Shown piece by piece: positions 42,578 to 53,537 of a stretch of DNA of 64,000 nucleotides. Position 1 is the first letter of the stretch, and every line of letters starts with the position of its first letter. The stretch comes from Acidocella aminolytica 101 = DSM 11237 (GTDB lineage: Bacteria > Pseudomonadota > Alphaproteobacteria > Acetobacterales > Acetobacteraceae). The notes under the pieces were generated by a model that saw only the letters and a list, made by a program, of their open reading frames with translations, had not been told where the DNA came from and made no database searches. Location: assembly GCF_900129125.1 (NCBI RefSeq), contig NZ_FQVJ01000012.1, positions 33,975 through 97,974 on the forward strand. The letters run 5' to 3'. The translations under genes and the position numbers were made by a program.

Positions 42578-43102
42578 TTGTCTGAGAACCGCCCAACCCA
42601 TACCGGCCTTGAAGGCCGCATCGCGGACATCATCATGGACCCGCTCGAAGCGCAGGGTTACGAGCTGGTGCGCGTGCAGGTGATGGGCACCGAAACACCG
42701 ACAGTGCAGATTATGGCCGACCGGGCCGATGGCGCTGGCTTCACGCTGGATGATTGCGAGAAGGTCTCCCGCCTGCTCTCCGCCGTGCTGGACGTGGAAG
42801 ACCCAATTGAAAGCGCCTGGACACTGGAGGTTTCCTCCGCTGGGATCGACCGGCCGCTAACCCGCACCAAGGATTTCAACAATTACGCCGGGTTCGACGC
42901 GCGGATTGAACTGAACTTTCCTGGTCCTGGCAACCGCAAACGCTTCACCGGCAAACTGGCTGGCGCCGATGCCGAAACCGCCCGGCTGGTGCTTGAAAAT
43001 GGCGAGACCGTGGAACTGCCCCGCTCTGATATAAGAAAGGCCAAGCTCGTGCTGACTGACGCGCTGATCGCTTTCACCACCCAACCCAAAGTGACAAACT
43101 AG
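42578..43102 (+). CDS. rimP: Ribosome maturation factor RimP
   Basis: RimP assists maturation of the 30S subunit. The 174-residue sequence has the family segments GLEGRIADIIMDPLEAQGYE, VQIMADRADGAGFTLDDCEK, LEVSSAGIDRPLTRTKDF and a C-terminal RSDIRKAKLVLTD. It begins the rimP-nusA-ylxR-infB-rbfA block, as in most proteobacteria. No ATG is placed properly: the frame opens at a GTG within the upstream hairpin. I chose the TTG at 42578 (MSENRPTHTGLEG), which lies beyond the T-run, although no ribosome-binding site is evident. The nusA start is 9 bases after the stop. Confidence 0.92.
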   Translation: MSENRPTHTGLEGRIADIIMDPLEAQGYELVRVQVMGTETPTVQIMADRADGAGFTLDDCEKVSRLLSAVLDVEDPIESAWTLEVSSAGIDRPLTRTKDFNNYAGFDARIELNFPGPGNRKRFTGKLAGADAETARLVLENGETVELPRSDIRKAKLVLTDALIAFTTQPKVTN

Positions 43103-43110
43103 AGGATCGC

Positions 43111-44611
<1,501 letters not shown>

Positions 44612-44628
<17 letters not shown>

Positions 44629-45232
44629 CCCAGAAACATTACCAGACGAACCGGAGCGCGGGCCGCTCCGGCGCTGCCTGATCAACAGGACACAAGGGCG
44701 CCGGGAGGAAATGCTGCGCTTTGTCGCCGCACCCAATGGTGCGCTGGTTTTCGACCCCGCTGCAACCCTGCCCGGACGCGGGATGTGGTTGAGTGCGGAC
44801 GGTAATGTGATAGACTTGGCAATCCGGCGCGGCGTGTTTCCACGCGCCGCCCGGGCGCCGTTGAATGTGCCGCAGGACCTGCGGGACAAGGTGGAAGCCG
44901 CGCTGACCCAGCGGATAACAGAGCTGCTGGGGCTTGCACGGCGCAGCGGCGCGGCTATCTCCGGCTTCGAGAAGGCGCGGGAGTGGCTGCAGTCAGGCCG
45001 GGGCGGCGTAATCGTCCAGGCCGCCGACGGCAGCGCCGATGAGTGTGAGCGCTTTGCTGGCGGGCGGTCGATTCCCCGTGTGGCGGCGCTCTCCGCCGTC
45101 GCGCTGGGACGGATTTTCGGGCGGGAGCACACGGTACACGTGGTTGTGGCACCTGGGCGGCTGGCCGGAATGATCGAAATAGAAGCGCGGCGCCTGCGGG
45201 GTGTTGCGAAGGAAAGAGTAAGCGGGCAGTAA
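44612..45232 (+). CDS. YlxR/DUF448 and L7Ae-type RNA-binding fusion protein
   Basis: The 206-residue protein combines an N-terminal YlxR (DUF448) domain, seen as LRRCLINRTQGRREEMLRFV and LPGRGMWLSADGNVIDLAI, with a C-terminal ribosomal L7Ae-like domain (LLGLARRSGAAISGFEKARE). This fusion is usual in alphaproteobacterial nusA-infB operons. The YlxR part binds nucleic acid (RnpM in Firmicutes). I chose the ATG at 44612 with GGAG just upstream; it lies 17 bases inside the end of nusA. A TTG four codons earlier is possible. Confidence 0.9.
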
Positions 45233-45293
45233 GCCCAGCAAACAAGGCCGGGGTCATATCCGGTCGCGATGAGAAGATTGGACCGAATTAGGC

Positions 45294-48014
45294 ATGAGTG
45301 ACGGCAACGACCAGAATGAAACCAAAGGCAGGCTCTCCCTGCGCCCCGCCGCGCGCGGGGAAGCCGGGCATACGGTCGATGCCGGGTCCGTGCGGCAGAG
45401 CTTCTCGCATGGCCGCTCAAAGGTCGTGCAGGTGGAAGTCCGCAAGAAGCGCGGTGGCCATGGCGGGGGCGCTGCACCCGCCGCCGCCGCCCCCTCTGCG
45501 CCCTCACCTAGCGCCGCCCTGTCGCTGCGCCCGCAAGGCGAGCAGCGCCCTGCGTCCTCCGGGCAGCGTTCGCGCGGTGGCGGCAACAATAGCCCCCAGC
45601 GCGCCCTGACCGCCGCCGAGCAGGCCACCCGCCAGCGCGTGCTGGCCGCAGCCGCCAAGGCCGAGGCCGAGCGCCGCGAGCAGGAGAAGATCTCCATCCT
45701 CTCCGCTGCCGAGGAAGCTCGCCGTCAGGCCGAGGAAGATGCCAAGCGCCAGGCTGAGGAAGAAGCCGCGCGCGCCAAGGCCGCCGAGGAAGAAGCCGCC
45801 GCCAAGGCCAAGGCTGACGCCGAAGCCGCCGCTAAGGCCAAGGCTGAGCCCCCTGCCGTCTCCGCCAAACCGGCGGCACCGGCCAAGGCGCCGCAACCCT
45901 CCCGCCCAGCCGCGCCCGCAGGCGCACGCCCGGCTGGTACACAGCCTGCCCGCCCCGCCGCGGGTGCCGCGCCACGCGCCACGCTGCAGCTTAAGCCTGG
46001 CGGCCGTACTGGCGAGGAAGAGGAAGAAGCAGCGCGCGGCCCACGCCGCCCGGCCAGCCCGGCCCCGCGCCGTGGCGCGCCCTCCGCGCCGCCCAAGAAG
46101 ATTGGCGACGGCAACCGCCGTAGCGGGCGGATCGACGTGCAAGCCGCGATCGAGGGTGAGGACGAGAAAACCCGCTCCTTGGCCTCCGTGCGTCGCCAGC
46201 GTGAACGTGAGCGTCGACAGGCCGAGTTGGAACGTTTGCGCTCCGACGGCGTGAAGGTGGTACGCGACGTGATCCTGCCCGAGGTGATCACCGTGCAGGA
46301 ACTCGCCAACCGTATGGCCGCCCCTGGCCGCGATGTTGTGCGTGCGCTGATGAAGATGGGGGTGATGGCCACCATCACCCAGGCCATCGACGCCGATACT
46401 GCCGAGCTGATCATCAACGAATTCGGCCACCGTGTCCGCCGTGTGTCCGATTCCGACGTGGAGCTGGGTCTGGAAGGTGCGGAGGACACGGAAGCGGACC
46501 TGCTGCCGCGCCCGCCGGTTGTTACCATCATGGGCCATGTCGACCACGGCAAGACCAGCCTGCTCGACGCGCTGCGCCATACGGACGTGGCGGCTGGCGA
46601 GGCGGGTGGCATTACCCAGCATATCGGCGCGTATCAGATCGCCCTGCCCTCCGGTCAGGCGATCACCTTCCTGGACACCCCAGGCCATGAAGCCTTTACC
46701 GCGATGCGCGCGCGCGGCGCGGCATCCACGGATATCGTGGTGCTGGTCGTTGCCGCAGATGACGGCGTGATGCCGCAGACCATTGAGGCAATTAAGCACG
46801 CCAAGGCTGCAAACGTGCCCATCATCGTGGCGATCAACAAGATCGACCGCCCCGGTGCGGACGCCAACCGCGTGCGCAACGAGCTGTTGCAGCATGAGAT
46901 CGTGGTCGAGAGCATGAGCGGTGACACCATGGATGTCGAGGTTTCGGCGTTGAAGAAGCTGAACCTGGACAAGCTGGAAGAAGCCATCCTGCTGCAGGCC
47001 GAGATACTGGAGCTGAAGGCCAACCCGAACCGTTCCGCGGAAGGCGCGATCATCGAGTCCCGCCTGGATAAGGGCCGTGGCCCAGTGGCAACCGTGCTGG
47101 TGCAGAAAGGCACCCTGCATCAGGGCGATACCGTAGTGGCTGGCGCCCAGTGGGGCCGCGTGCGCGCCATGATCAACGACAAGGGCCAGCAGCTGAAGGA
47201 GGCTCTGCCCTCCCTGCCAGTGGAAATTCTGGGTCTTTCCGGTGCGCCGACGGCGGGCGAACCCTTCGTGGTCGTCGAAAACGAGCAGCGCGCCCGCGAG
47301 ATCACCGAGTACCGCCAAGCCAAGCTGCGTGAGCGCCAGGCCGCCGCCCAGACCGCCCTGCGCGGCACGATGGAAGAGATGCTCGCCCGTATTCAGGCCG
47401 GTGCACAGAAGGAAGTCGCAGTCGTCATCAAAGCGGACGTGCAGGGCTCGGCCGAGGCGATCGGCGTGGTGCTCGGCAAGCTCGGGAACGAGGAAGTGCG
47501 GGTGCGCATCATCTATTCCGGTGTCGGCCAGATCACCGAGAGCGATGTACAGCTCGCCAAGGCGTCCGATGGTCTCATCATCGCCTTCAATGTCCGTGCC
47601 AATGTTCAGGCCCGCGAGCTGGCGCAGCGTGAAGACGTGGATATCCGCTACTACTCGATCATCTATGAGGTCGGTGACGACATCGAGAAGCTGGTCAAGG
47701 GCAAACTGGCACCAGTGCATCGTGAGAAGTTCCTGGGCTATGCAGAAATCCGCCAGGTGTTCAACATCACGAAGACCGGCAAGGTCGCGGGTTGTTATGT
47801 CACCGAGGGCGTGGTCAAGCGTGGCTGCGGCGTCCGCCTTCTGCGCGACAACGTTGTCATTCACCAGGGCGAGCTATCGCAGCTCAAGCGTTTCAAGGAC
47901 GATGTGAAGGAAGTGGCACGCGGTTATGAGTGTGGCCTGTCCTTTGCTGGCTTCCAGGATCTGCGCGAAGGCGATGTGGTGGAGTGCTATGAAACAGAAA
48001 TCGTCGCGCCCTGA
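45294..48014 (+). CDS. infB: Translation initiation factor IF-2
   Basis: IF-2 is the GTPase that brings initiator tRNA to the 30S subunit. The 906-residue protein has a long, low-complexity N-terminal part rich in Ala, Lys, Glu and Pro (to about residue 290), an IF2-N subdomain ([20 protein letters not shown]), then the G domain with [18 protein letters not shown] (G1 near residue 414), [16 protein letters not shown] (G3) and [13 protein letters not shown] (G4). The C-terminal domains include [17 protein letters not shown]. The N-terminal Ala/Lys/Glu repeats are common in this family. The ATG overlaps nothing upstream; rbfA begins inside its 3' end. Confidence 0.98.
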   Translation: MSDGNDQNETKGRLSLRPAARGEAGHTVDAGSVRQSFSHGRSKVVQVEVRKKRGGHGGGAAPAAAAPSAPSPSAALSLRPQGEQRPASSGQRSRGGGNNSPQRALTAAEQATRQRVLAAAAKAEAERREQEKISILSAAEEARRQAEEDAKRQAEEEAARAKAAEEEAAAKAKADAEAAAKAKAEPPAVSAKPAAPAKAPQPSRPAAPAGARPAGTQPARPAAGAAPRATLQLKPGGRTGEEEEEAARGPRRPASPAPRRGAPSAPPKKIGDGNRRSGRIDVQAAIEGEDEKTRSLASVRRQRERERRQAELERLRSDGVKVVRDVILPEVITVQELANRMAAPGRDVVRALMKMGVMATITQAIDADTAELIINEFGHRVRRVSDSDVELGLEGAEDTEADLLPRPPVVTIMGHVDHGKTSLLDALRHTDVAAGEAGGITQHIGAYQIALPSGQAITFLDTPGHEAFTAMRARGAASTDIVVLVVAADDGVMPQTIEAIKHAKAANVPIIVAINKIDRPGADANRVRNELLQHEIVVESMSGDTMDVEVSALKKLNLDKLEEAILLQAEILELKANPNRSAEGAIIESRLDKGRGPVATVLVQKGTLHQGDTVVAGAQWGRVRAMINDKGQQLKEALPSLPVEILGLSGAPTAGEPFVVVENEQRAREITEYRQAKLRERQAAAQTALRGTMEEMLARIQAGAQKEVAVVIKADVQGSAEAIGVVLGKLGNEEVRVRIIYSGVGQITESDVQLAKASDGLIIAFNVRANVQARELAQREDVDIRYYSIIYEVGDDIEKLVKGKLAPVHREKFLGYAEIRQVFNITKTGKVAGCYVTEGVVKRGCGVRLLRDNVVIHQGELSQLKRFKDDVKEVARGYECGLSFAGFQDLREGDVVECYETEIVAP

Positions 48015-48405
48015 TCACGCGCATGGCGCTGGCCCCAGCCAGCGTCAACTCCGCGTTGGCGAGGAAATCCGGCATATCCTCTCGGATGTGCTGCTGCGCA
48101 CAGAGTTTCATGACCCGGCGCTGGCGCGTGAGCATATCACCGTCTCCGAAGTCCGGATGTCCCCTGACCTCAAGCACGCGCTGGTTTTTACCACCGTGCT
48201 CGGCCAAAAGGATATCCGGCCGCTTCTGCCTGCATTGAAGCGCGTTTCACCGTTCCTGCGCGCGCAGATTGCCCCGCGCCTGGGGCTCCGCGTGACGCCG
48301 GAACTCAAATTCGTGGCCGATGAAGCGCTCGACGAGGCAACCAAGATCAACCAACTCCTGCACAGCCCGGAAGTGGCCCGGGATCTTGGATCAGACGAAG
48401 ACTGA
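47989..48405 (+). CDS. rbfA: Ribosome-binding factor A
   Basis: RbfA helps 16S rRNA processing and 30S maturation, especially in the cold. The 138-residue protein shows [20 protein letters not shown], the KH-like segment [19 protein letters not shown], and [19 protein letters not shown] followed by [18 protein letters not shown]. The ATG at 47989 lies 26 bases inside infB; the frame opens earlier at 47926 without support. The truB gene that normally follows in this operon is absent; a Sua5-family gene follows instead. Confidence 0.95.
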   Translation: MKQKSSRPDHAHGAGPSQRQLRVGEEIRHILSDVLLRTEFHDPALAREHITVSEVRMSPDLKHALVFTTVLGQKDIRPLLPALKRVSPFLRAQIAPRLGLRVTPELKFVADEALDEATKINQLLHSPEVARDLGSDED

Positions 48406-49426
48406 CACGCCCCCGGCAACCAAGCTGATCACCAGCCCAGAGAGCGCGGCCAAACTGCTGCGCGCCGGGAAGCTGGTCGCGTTTGGGACTGAGACTGTTT
48501 ACGGGCTGGGCGCGGATGCTACCAACGCGCAAGCCGTGGCGAGTATTTACGAGGCCAAGGGGCGCCCCAGCTTTAACCCTCTGATCTGCCACTTTGCCTC
48601 CGCCGCGGCCGCCTTCACGCATGTGCAACCAAACGCCCAGGCAGAAAAGCTGGCACAAAAATTCTGGCCTGGCCCGCTGACCCTAGTGCTAGCACGCAAG
48701 GCGGACTGCCCGGTGTCCCAACTGGCGGGGGCGGGCTTGCCGACTCTGGCCGTGCGTGTGCCCGCCCATCCACTCGCGCATGAACTGCTGAAGCTGACGG
48801 ACCACCCCATCGCCGCCCCTTCCGCCAACCGATCAGGCCGCCTCTCCCCCACCAGCGCCGCGCATGTAATGGCGGATCTGAACGGACGCATTGCAGCTGT
48901 TCTGGACTCAGGCGCGTGTGAGGTGGGGCTGGAATCGACGGTTCTGGATCTGTCCGGCCCGATCCCTTGCCTGCTCCGCCCCGGCGGCATCACGGGTGAA
49001 ATGCTGGAGGCGGAGATCGGCCCGCTAGCCAGCGCCACCACGCCAGGCACCGCCCCCGTGGCTCCAGGAATGCTGGCTTCGCATTACGCGCCTTCTCTGC
49101 CGGTGCGGCTGAATGTCACCGCCCCCGGGCCGGATGAAGCTTATCTCGCCTTTGGCCCCGCGCCCGAATCGCCTTTAGCGTTCCAGCTCTCCACTTCGCA
49201 AAACCTGACTGAAGCCGCAGCGCGTTTGTTTGAGGGGATGCATTGGCTGGACGAAAAGGCCAAGGCCCAAGGACTTTCAACCATCGCAGCCGCACCGATT
49301 CCCAGCACCGGGCTGGGGCTGGCAATCAATGATCGCCTGTCCCGCGCAGCCGCACCGAGGGGTAGCCCCCCTTGGCAAAATCATTCCCGCGCAATATCGA
49401 ATAATTGTACTTTAAGGTACTTTTGA
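48386..49426 (+). CDS. L-threonylcarbamoyladenylate synthase, Sua5 type
   Basis: Sua5/TsaC makes threonylcarbamoyl-AMP for the t6A modification of ANN-decoding tRNAs. The protein (346 aa from this start) has the YrdC domain with VAFGTETVYGLGADATNAQA, IYEAKGRPSFNPLICHF, LAQKFWPGPLTLVLARK, HPIAAPSANRSGRLSPTSA and GLESTVLDLSGPIPCLLRPG, and the extra C-terminal Sua5 domain that starts after APGMLASHYAP. The start is uncertain: I give the TTG at 48386, which overlaps rbfA by 20 bases. The final 20 residues (after RAAAPRG) lie beyond the usual end of the family, and the last codons run into the region before galU. Confidence 0.88.
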   Translation: MDQTKTDTPPATKLITSPESAAKLLRAGKLVAFGTETVYGLGADATNAQAVASIYEAKGRPSFNPLICHFASAAAAFTHVQPNAQAEKLAQKFWPGPLTLVLARKADCPVSQLAGAGLPTLAVRVPAHPLAHELLKLTDHPIAAPSANRSGRLSPTSAAHVMADLNGRIAAVLDSGACEVGLESTVLDLSGPIPCLLRPGGITGEMLEAEIGPLASATTPGTAPVAPGMLASHYAPSLPVRLNVTAPGPDEAYLAFGPAPESPLAFQLSTSQNLTEAAARLFEGMHWLDEKAKAQGLSTIAAAPIPSTGLGLAINDRLSRAAAPRGSPPWQNHSRAISNNCTLRYF

Positions 49427-49620
49427 TGTGGCAGAACAGGATAGGCGCTGACTTGGCTCCCGATTTCAACAAAACCCCCTCGTCAGCCATGTGGCAAGAT
49501 TGTCACAAACGACCTGTTACATCACTCTAATTTATGTCGTAATTGCAGCCTAAACCTTTGGTCCGCCGCCCCATCCGGGGCCAGGCCCTTATCTGAGCCC
49601 ATGAAACAGGAGGATTTCCT

Positions 49621-50496
49621 TTGGTAAAACCCTTGCGCAAGGCCGTGCTTCCGGTTGCCGGTCTAGGTACGCGCTTTCTTCCTGCCACCAAGGCTATGCC
49701 GAAGGAGATGCTTCCCGTCGTTGACAAGCCGCTGATCCAATACGCAGTGGATGAAGCCCGTGCTGCGGGCATCGACCAGTTCTGCATGGTCACGGGACGC
49801 GGCAAGACCGCGCTGATCGACCATTTCGACATTGCCTTTGAGCTGGAAGCCACACTGACCGAGCGCAACAAGCGCGAGGCGCTGGCCCTGCTGCGTGAAG
49901 AAGCGATGCCCCCCGGCGCCATCACCACCGTGCGTCAGCAAGTGCCGCTGGGACTGGGCCACGCCATCTGGTGCGCCCGCACCTTTATTGGCGACGACCC
50001 GTTCGCCATTCTGCTGCCGGATGATCTGGTGCTGAGCCAGACACCCTGCACCGAGCAGCTTGTTAAGGTCTATAACGAGACCGGCGGCAATGTGGTTGCC
50101 ATCTCCGAGGTGCCGAAGGAACACACCAACCGCTACGGCATCCTGAAAACCGGCGCGATTAATGGTGACCGCGTTGAAGTCACCGGCCTAGTAGAGAAGC
50201 CCAAACCCGAGGAAGCGCCCTCCAACCTTTCCATCATTGGCCGCTATGTGCTGCTGCCGGAAGTCATTGCTTACCTCTCCCGCATGGAAGCAGGGGCCGG
50301 CAATGAAGTGCAACTGACAGACGCCATGGCCAAGATGATCGGCCACACCCCCTTCCACGGTCTGAAATTTGAAGGCCGCCGCTTCGATTGTGGCGACAAG
50401 GCAGGCTTTCTTGAGGCGCAGATCGCCTTTTCTCTCGCCCGGCCGGATCTTGGCCCCGCCGTGCGGGACTTCCTCAAGAAATATGTGAACGACTAA
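49621..50496 (+). CDS. galU: UTP-glucose-1-phosphate uridylyltransferase
   Basis: GalU makes UDP-glucose for polysaccharides and glycolipids. The 291-residue protein shows KAVLPVAGLGTRFLPATKAM, KEMLPVVDKPLIQYAVDEA, PLGLGHAIWCARTFIGDDPF, ILLPDDLVL and RYGILKTGAINGDRVEVTGL. The start is a TTG at 49621 with AGGAGG about 9 bases upstream; no in-frame ATG is closer than codon 22. The 194-base gap before the gene includes an AT-rich stretch that may hold its promoter, and a poor match to TTGTCA. It is followed 23 bases later by a phosphohexomutase gene that supplies its substrate. Confidence 0.96.
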   Translation: MVKPLRKAVLPVAGLGTRFLPATKAMPKEMLPVVDKPLIQYAVDEARAAGIDQFCMVTGRGKTALIDHFDIAFELEATLTERNKREALALLREEAMPPGAITTVRQQVPLGLGHAIWCARTFIGDDPFAILLPDDLVLSQTPCTEQLVKVYNETGGNVVAISEVPKEHTNRYGILKTGAINGDRVEVTGLVEKPKPEEAPSNLSIIGRYVLLPEVIAYLSRMEAGAGNEVQLTDAMAKMIGHTPFHGLKFEGRRFDCGDKAGFLEAQIAFSLARPDLGPAVRDFLKKYVND

Positions 50497-50519
50497 CCCC
50501 TGATTTCCGAGAGGAATCG

Positions 50520-51923
50520 ATGAGCTTTTCCCATGACTTCCCCGCCAGCAGCCTGCGGGAATATGATATTCGCGGCATCGTCGGCAAAACGCTGGGCGAG
50601 GCTGATGCCTTCGCCATTGGCCGCGTGTTCGGCACACTGGTGGCCGAGGCGGGCGGCAAAACCGTGGCGGTGGGGCGCGATGGCCGCCTCTCCTCTCCCG
50701 CCCTGTCCGAAGCTTTGATCAAGGGGCTGACGGCCTCCGGCATGGATGTGCTGGATGTTGGCCAGGGGCCAACGCCGATGCTCTATTTCGCCTCCTTCAC
50801 AGAGCCCACGGATGGCGCGGTGATGGTGACAGGCAGCCACAACCCGTCGAACTATAACGGCTTTAAGATGATGCTGAAAAACAAGCCGTTCTTTGGCACC
50901 CAGATTCAAGATCTCGGCGCCCGCGCCGCCGCTGGCAAAGTGGTGCCGGAGAGCACGGGCAGCGTGGTGCAAAAAGACATCTCCGACGCTTATGTCGCGC
51001 GCCTGCTCAAAGACTGGGACGGCATCCGCACGCTGAAAGTTGTATGGGATAACGGCAATGGCGCGGCAGGCGACGTGTTGACCAAGCTGGTCGCCAAGCT
51101 GCCCGGCAAGCATGTGGTGCTGAACGGCAAGGTGGACGGCAACTTCCCCGCCCATCACCCGGACCCGACCGTACCAAAAAACCTGGAACAGCTCATTAAG
51201 GCCGTGAAGGCGGAAGGGGCAGATGTCGGCGTGGCCTTTGATGGCGATGCCGACCGTATCGGCCTCGTGGATAATGAGGGTCATATCCTGTTCGGTGACC
51301 AGTTCCTAATCCTGATGGCGCAGGACGTGCTGAAGGCGCATCCTGGTGCGACCATCATCGCGGATGTGAAGGCCAGCCAGGTACTGTTCGACGAAATCGC
51401 CAAGGCTGGCGGCACGCCGCTGATGTGGAAAACCGGCCACTCGCTCATCAAATCCAAGATGGCGGAGACCAAGGCCCCGCTGGCGGGCGAAATGTCCGGC
51501 CATATTTTCTATAACGACAAATGGTACGGGTTCGACGATGCGCTCTATGCCGCCGTGCGCGTGCTGGGCGTGATTGCCCGCCAGAAGGGCACGCTGGACG
51601 AATTCCGCGCCGCGCTGCCGCAGGTGCTCAACACCCCGGAACTGCGGTTCGACTGCCCGGAAGAACGCAAATTTACCGTGGTGTCGGAAGTTGCCGAACG
51701 GTTGCGGGAAAATGGCGCCAAAGTGTCCGACACTGACGGTGTGCGCGTGAATACCGAAGATGGCTGGTGGCTGCTGCGTGCCTCCAACACCCAGGCCGTG
51801 CTGGTGGCGCGGGCCGAGGGCAGCACACCGGCGGGGCTGGTGCGGCTGAAAGCGGCGCTCGCGGCTCAACTCGCCGCTTCCGGTCTGGCACCGGATTTCT
51901 CCGCCTCCTCAGCGGGGCATTAA
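50520..51923 (+). CDS. Phosphomannomutase/phosphoglucomutase
   Basis: This alpha-D-phosphohexomutase interconverts glucose- or mannose-6-phosphate and the 1-phosphates. The 467-residue protein has the start FREYDIRG-like REYDIRGIVGKTLGEADAFA, the phosphoserine loop MVTGSHNPSNYNGFKMML (Ser near residue 104), the metal-binding FDGDADRIGLVD, the sugar-binding GEMSGHIFYND and the C-terminal phosphate site RASNTQAVLVARAEG. It resembles the AlgC/ManB/PgmG class of dual specificity. Together with galU it supplies UDP-glucose and possibly GDP-mannose. A bidirectional terminator follows. Confidence 0.95.
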   Translation: MSFSHDFPASSLREYDIRGIVGKTLGEADAFAIGRVFGTLVAEAGGKTVAVGRDGRLSSPALSEALIKGLTASGMDVLDVGQGPTPMLYFASFTEPTDGAVMVTGSHNPSNYNGFKMMLKNKPFFGTQIQDLGARAAAGKVVPESTGSVVQKDISDAYVARLLKDWDGIRTLKVVWDNGNGAAGDVLTKLVAKLPGKHVVLNGKVDGNFPAHHPDPTVPKNLEQLIKAVKAEGADVGVAFDGDADRIGLVDNEGHILFGDQFLILMAQDVLKAHPGATIIADVKASQVLFDEIAKAGGTPLMWKTGHSLIKSKMAETKAPLAGEMSGHIFYNDKWYGFDDALYAAVRVLGVIARQKGTLDEFRAALPQVLNTPELRFDCPEERKFTVVSEVAERLRENGAKVSDTDGVRVNTEDGWWLLRASNTQAVLVARAEGSTPAGLVRLKAALAAQLAASGLAPDFSASSAGH

Positions 51924-51945
51924 AGCAAGATCTTTTGTTGGGTCA

Positions 51946-51982
51946 TAAAAAGCCGCGTCTCCCATGGAGGCGCGGCTTTTTG
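51946..51982. terminator. Bidirectional terminator between phosphohexomutase and coq9
   Basis: AAAAAGCCGCGTCTC pairs with GGAGGCGCGGCTTTTT (one T-G pair) around a short loop, giving A-rich and T-rich flanks on both sides. It lies between two convergent stop codons (51923 and 51985), so it can stop transcription from both directions. Confidence 0.92.
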
Positions 51983-51984
51983 AA

Positions 51985-52584
51985 TCAGGCATGTTGCGGG
52001 AAGGGCAAACGCGGCAACCGGGCCTTCAGCTTGCCAATGCGCCCCACCCCGGCCAGGCGGCGGTCCAGGAAGGCCAGGGTTTTTTCCGAGTCCATTGAGC
52101 TATCGCTCAGCCAATAGAACAGGGTGGCGGACAGCACCGCGCCCAAAATCGCGCGCTTGCTGTACCAGGACATATCGGCGCTCTTATCCCCCGCCGCGAA
52201 CCATACCGCATCCGCCATGCGGGCGATGATCTTCGCCAGACGCGGCGCATTGCCCGGCAGCACCAGCCACGCCATCGCGCGGCGCACTGCTTCTTTCTCG
52301 CCATCCATCAAAGCCAGCCGCTCGGCCACCGCCGCGCGCACCCGCGCGGTCAGGCCCGATTCGGCCATCTGCCCACGCCGGGCCGCGATCATGCGTTCAT
52401 CGCCCAGCGTGAAGTAAGCCGCGATCATCTCAGCGCGCCCACCGGGAAACTCCAACTCCGCCTCAGACGGGTCCTGCCCCAGAGCGGAAAACGCCATCCG
52501 CAGCGATTTCACGGTCCAGCCATCGAACCCGGCATTTTGTGCCAGCGCGTCGATCAGCGCGGCCTTGGTCTCATCGATCATCAC
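51985..52584 (-). CDS. COQ9 family protein
   Basis: The 199-residue, helical protein matches the COQ9 (rpsU-divergently transcribed) family: ALIDALAQNAGFDGWTVKSL, ELEFPGGRAEMIAAYFTLGD, RRAMAWLVLPGNAPRLAKII and a C-terminal WYSKRAILGAVLSATLFYWL, which provides the lipid-binding helices. Eukaryotic COQ9 presents ubiquinone precursors to COQ7. The bacterial role is probably similar. Its start overlaps the def stop by 4 bases, and rpsU lies divergently beyond def, the arrangement after which the family was named. Confidence 0.9.
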   Translation of the reverse strand: MMIDETKAALIDALAQNAGFDGWTVKSLRMAFSALGQDPSEAELEFPGGRAEMIAAYFTLGDERMIAARRGQMAESGLTARVRAAVAERLALMDGEKEAVRRAMAWLVLPGNAPRLAKIIARMADAVWFAAGDKSADMSWYSKRAILGAVLSATLFYWLSDSSMDSEKTLAFLDRRLAGVGRIGKLKARLPRLPFPQHA

Positions 52585-53111
52585 AAGAGCTCCTGACCAT
52601 AACGATCCAACTCCTCATTATACCCGAACAGGCGGAAATCCTCCATGCGCATCGGGTACAGCACGCCCTCTAGATGATCGGTCTCATGCTGAACCACTCG
52701 CGCCGCGAAGCCGGTGAAGATTTCCTCGAACGCTTCGCCCTCCTGGCTTACACCGGCGAGGCGAATCGCCTTCCAGCGCGGCACTGCGGCGCGCAGGCCG
52801 GGAATCGAAAGGCAGCCCTCCCAGCCCAACTCCTTGCCCTCGCCCTCCAGCGGTGTGACCATGGGATTGATAACCGCGCGCAACGGCAGCGCTATTCCGC
52901 CTTCGGCCCGGCTGGCGGGCACATGAAACAAAAACAGCCGCAACGGCACATGCACCTGGGGTGCTGCCAGCCCCACCCCACCGGCATCCGCCAGCGTTTC
53001 CGCCATGGCGCCGATCAGCGCCTGGACCTCCGGCGCGTCAACATCCTCGACCACCGCCGCGGGGGCCAGTAAAACCGGGTGGCCCATGCGGGCAATTTTC
53101 AGAATCGACAT
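52581..53111 (-). CDS. def: Peptide deformylase
   Basis: Deformylase removes the formyl group from nascent N-termini. The 176-residue protein has motif 1 GGVGLAAPQVHVP, motif 2 GWEGCLSIPGLRA (metal Cys) and motif 3 VVQHETDHLEGVLYPMRM (HExDH metal His and catalytic Glu). It is an alphaproteobacterial PDF1-like form, perhaps a secondary copy because the fmt gene usually paired with def is not adjacent. It is divergent from rpsU and translationally coupled to coq9. Confidence 0.95.
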   Translation of the reverse strand: MSILKIARMGHPVLLAPAAVVEDVDAPEVQALIGAMAETLADAGGVGLAAPQVHVPLRLFLFHVPASRAEGGIALPLRAVINPMVTPLEGEGKELGWEGCLSIPGLRAAVPRWKAIRLAGVSQEGEAFEEIFTGFAARVVQHETDHLEGVLYPMRMEDFRLFGYNEELDRYGQELL

Positions 53112-53248
53112 ATTTGCATGTTTGCCCCCTCAGATTTGGTTTGGCGAGCGGGGATTTTGTGCTATAGGCGCTCAGGTTTCGCGGGGACGGTCCTTTGGGC
53201 CGTGGTCCGCGTTTGTTTTTGGCAATCTATTTTGGAGTTGGCGACCAG

Positions 53249-53452
53249 GTGCAAGTTCTCGTCCGTGATAATAACGTCGATCAGGCGCTGAAGGCGCTCA
53301 AGAAGAAGCTGCAGCGCGAAGGCGTGTTCCGCGAGATGAAGCTCCGCCGCCATTATGAAAAGCCCTCCGAACGCCGTGCGCGTGAGGCGGCCGAGGCCGT
53401 GCGCCGCGCCCGCAAGATGGAGCGCAAGCGGGTCGAGCGCGAGGGTTTCTAA
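53249..53452 (+). CDS. rpsU: 30S ribosomal protein S21
   Basis: The 67-residue basic protein reads [40 protein letters not shown] and a Lys/Arg-rich tail, the full S21 family pattern. The GTG at 53249 is the right start because the family begins Met-Gln-Val; a frame 18 codons longer exists but is not supported. A GGAG lies about 11 bases upstream. S21 contacts the Shine-Dalgarno region of 16S rRNA in initiation. A strong hairpin follows the stop. Confidence 0.96.
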   Translation: MQVLVRDNNVDQALKALKKKLQREGVFREMKLRRHYEKPSERRAREAAEAVRRARKMERKRVEREGF

Positions 53453-53499
53453 AGCCCTCGTCCCGCCGTCGGGCGGTTATCGCATCCAAATTGCCAGAT

Positions 53500-53534
53500 A
53501 AAGCCGCGCGTGGTCTCCACGCCGCGGCTTTTGC
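53500..53534. terminator. Terminator between rpsU and the TusA-like gene
   Basis: AAAGCCGCG-CGTGG pairs with CCACG-C-CGCGGCTTTT (one bulged C) around TCT. T-rich and A-rich flanks make it usable in both directions. It lies between the convergent rpsU and TusA-like genes, 47 bases past the rpsU stop. Confidence 0.9.
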
Positions 53535-53537
53535 TGA

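Noticed and set aside
45504..47864. A 786-codon leftward open frame
   Set aside because: It is entirely antisense to infB. High-GC genes with strong third-position bias produce such frames; the sequence has no recognised domain while infB is certain.
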